Source: Streptococcus sp. F0442
GTDB taxonomy: Bacteria > Bacillota > Bacilli > Lactobacillales > Streptococcaceae
Reading direction: 5' to 3'
Assembly (NCBI RefSeq): GCF_000314795.2
Contig: NZ_KB373314.1
Span: 802,418 to 866,417 of the forward strand
DNA: 64,000 nucleotides
Under the pieces are notes generated by a model. It was not told the DNA's origin, did not search any database, and saw nothing but the letters and a program-made list of their open reading frames with translations. The first letter of the stretch is position 1. Every line of letters begins with the position of its first letter. The translations under genes and the position numbers were made by a program. Shown here piece after piece: positions 63,506-64,000 of this stretch.

Positions 63506-63528
63506 AAAAAGAGCCATCGGCTCTTTTT
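63506..63528. terminator. Bidirectional terminator after nusB
   Basis: AAAAAGAGCC pairs with GGCTCTTTTT around ATC. Confidence 0.9.
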
Positions 63529-63530
63529 GA

Positions 63531-63962
63531 TTATTCTTCTGTTACAAATTGACTGAGAACACCATTGACAAATCGTGAAGAGGTTTCATCTGAAAAGGAT
63601 TTGGCCAATTCCACCGCTTCATTGACTGCAACGATCTGTGGTGTATCAAACTCTGTTATTTCATAAATTCCAAGACGAAGGATGTTTTTCTCCACCAAGG
63701 TCAAGCGCTCTACCGTCCAACCAGTTTTCAAATGTTGACCGATTTGTTGGTCCAATTGATCTTTAGACTGATAAACACCCGTCACGAGGTTCATGAGAAA
63801 GGCAGGAAGATCGACTTCTTTGTCTTCGGCTAGGTCCTTGTCATGTAAATAAGCAAAGCGACAAGCTTCCACAATGTCTCCATCGTATTCCAAGGCCATC
63901 AAGGCTTGGAAGGCGCGCTCACGCAAATCTCGACGTGATTCTAATAAAATTTCATCAGTCAT
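63531..63962 (-). CDS. nusB: Transcription antitermination factor NusB
   Basis: A 143-residue all-helical protein that, with NusE, binds boxA RNA and keeps rRNA transcription going. RRDLRERAFQALMALEYDG at the N-terminus holds the arginine-rich start typical of NusB, and KNILRLGIYEITEFDTPQIVAVNEAVELAKSFSDE is the conserved C-terminal part (given in sections: NEAVELAK, FVNGVLSQ). The start overlaps the end of the upstream gene by eight bases. Confidence 0.96.
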   Translation of the reverse strand: MTDEILLESRRDLRERAFQALMALEYDGDIVEACRFAYLHDKDLAEDKEVDLPAFLMNLVTGVYQSKDQLDQQIGQHLKTGWTVERLTLVEKNILRLGIYEITEFDTPQIVAVNEAVELAKSFSDETSSRFVNGVLSQFVTEE

Positions 63963-64000
63963 TGAGGAAGTCCTCGTTAAACAAGTCTTTCAAGTCTGGT
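63955..64000 (-). CDS. 3' end of the gene upstream of nusB, probably Asp23/Gls24 family
   Basis: The last 14 complete codons read PDLKDLFNEDFLND and end in TGA, eight bases inside nusB. The order Asp23/Gls24-nusB is usual in streptococci, which is the only basis for the family name. Too little is visible to judge it from its own sequence. Confidence 0.45.
   Translation of the reverse strand, partial: PDLKDLFNEDFLND

Noticed and set aside
1..64000. tRNA and rRNA genes
   Set aside because: No cloverleaf or rRNA-like stretch was recognised when reading the intergenic regions; a tRNA scan would settle this.

Overview
The window looks like a piece of the core chromosome of a viridans-group Streptococcus (mitis/sanguinis/parasanguinis neighbourhood). 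The reasons are pneumococcus-like neighbourhoods (codY followed by a nicotinamidase-like hydrolase; secA, DAHP synthase, acpS, alr, recG; MetQ, an M20 peptidase, MetN and MetI in one operon), a YSIRK/LPXTG pullulanase, low-GC codon use, extended -10 promoters, and short streptococcal intergenic repeats. Species is inference; no rRNA, tRNA, prophage, insertion sequence or CRISPR array was seen. Most genes are on the minus strand.

Layout. 1-3 kb: start of htpX, LemA, rsmG, a PfkB-family kinase. 2.4-6.5 kb: minus-strand operon of a nucleoside phosphorylase, a double ATPase and a T subunit of an ECF transporter, and a short-chain dehydrogenase. 6.7-8.1 kb: uracil permease behind a PyrR-type leader. 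8.2-11.5 kb: a streptococcal hypothetical, tRNA hydroxylase TrhO, and an XRE regulator with two related small membrane proteins. 11.6-18.6 kb: sulfur amino acid locus (amino acid binding lipoprotein, MetQ, M20 peptidase, MetN, MetI, a Trep_Strep/MptD-type S component, a SAM-hydroxide adenosyltransferase-type enzyme, a UPF0397 S component), behind a promoter with a CmbR-type box; next to it an M20 amidohydrolase with a perfect MtaR-type box. 20-27.7 kb: lipoprotein, EamA transporter, cell-wall pullulanase, butanediol dehydrogenase with a Rex-like site, small membrane protein. 27.8-31 kb: gatCAB. 31-36 kb: four glycosyltransferases (GtfA-like, GtfB-like, GT2, GT8) with no adhesin or accessory Sec genes beside them.

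36-42 kb: hydrolase, CodY, AlaT-like aminotransferase, universal stress protein, a HAD phosphatase fused to an NTP-pyrophosphatase-like domain, asparaginase, then about 760 bp of noncoding repeats. 42.9-50 kb: recG, alr, acpS, DAHP synthase, secA. 50-57.5 kb: KimA-like permease, TipA-like MerR regulator, manA, queG, an acetyltransferase, a PAP2 phosphatase, a deformylase homologue with an altered active-site motif. 57.5-63.3 kb: the sucrose locus scrK, scrA / scrB, scrR with ScrR-like operators. 63.5-64 kb: nusB and the end of the gene before it.

The least ordinary signals are: a ~176-bp three-hairpin repeat with three near-identical copies and one diverged copy that keeps its stems through paired changes; the methionine/ECF/SAM-cleaving arrangement with split ECF genes; the orphan glycosyltransferase cluster; and several operator sites set precisely in promoters (Rex, CmbR, MtaR, CodY, MerR, ScrR/cre). 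No clearly new defence or mobile system was found.
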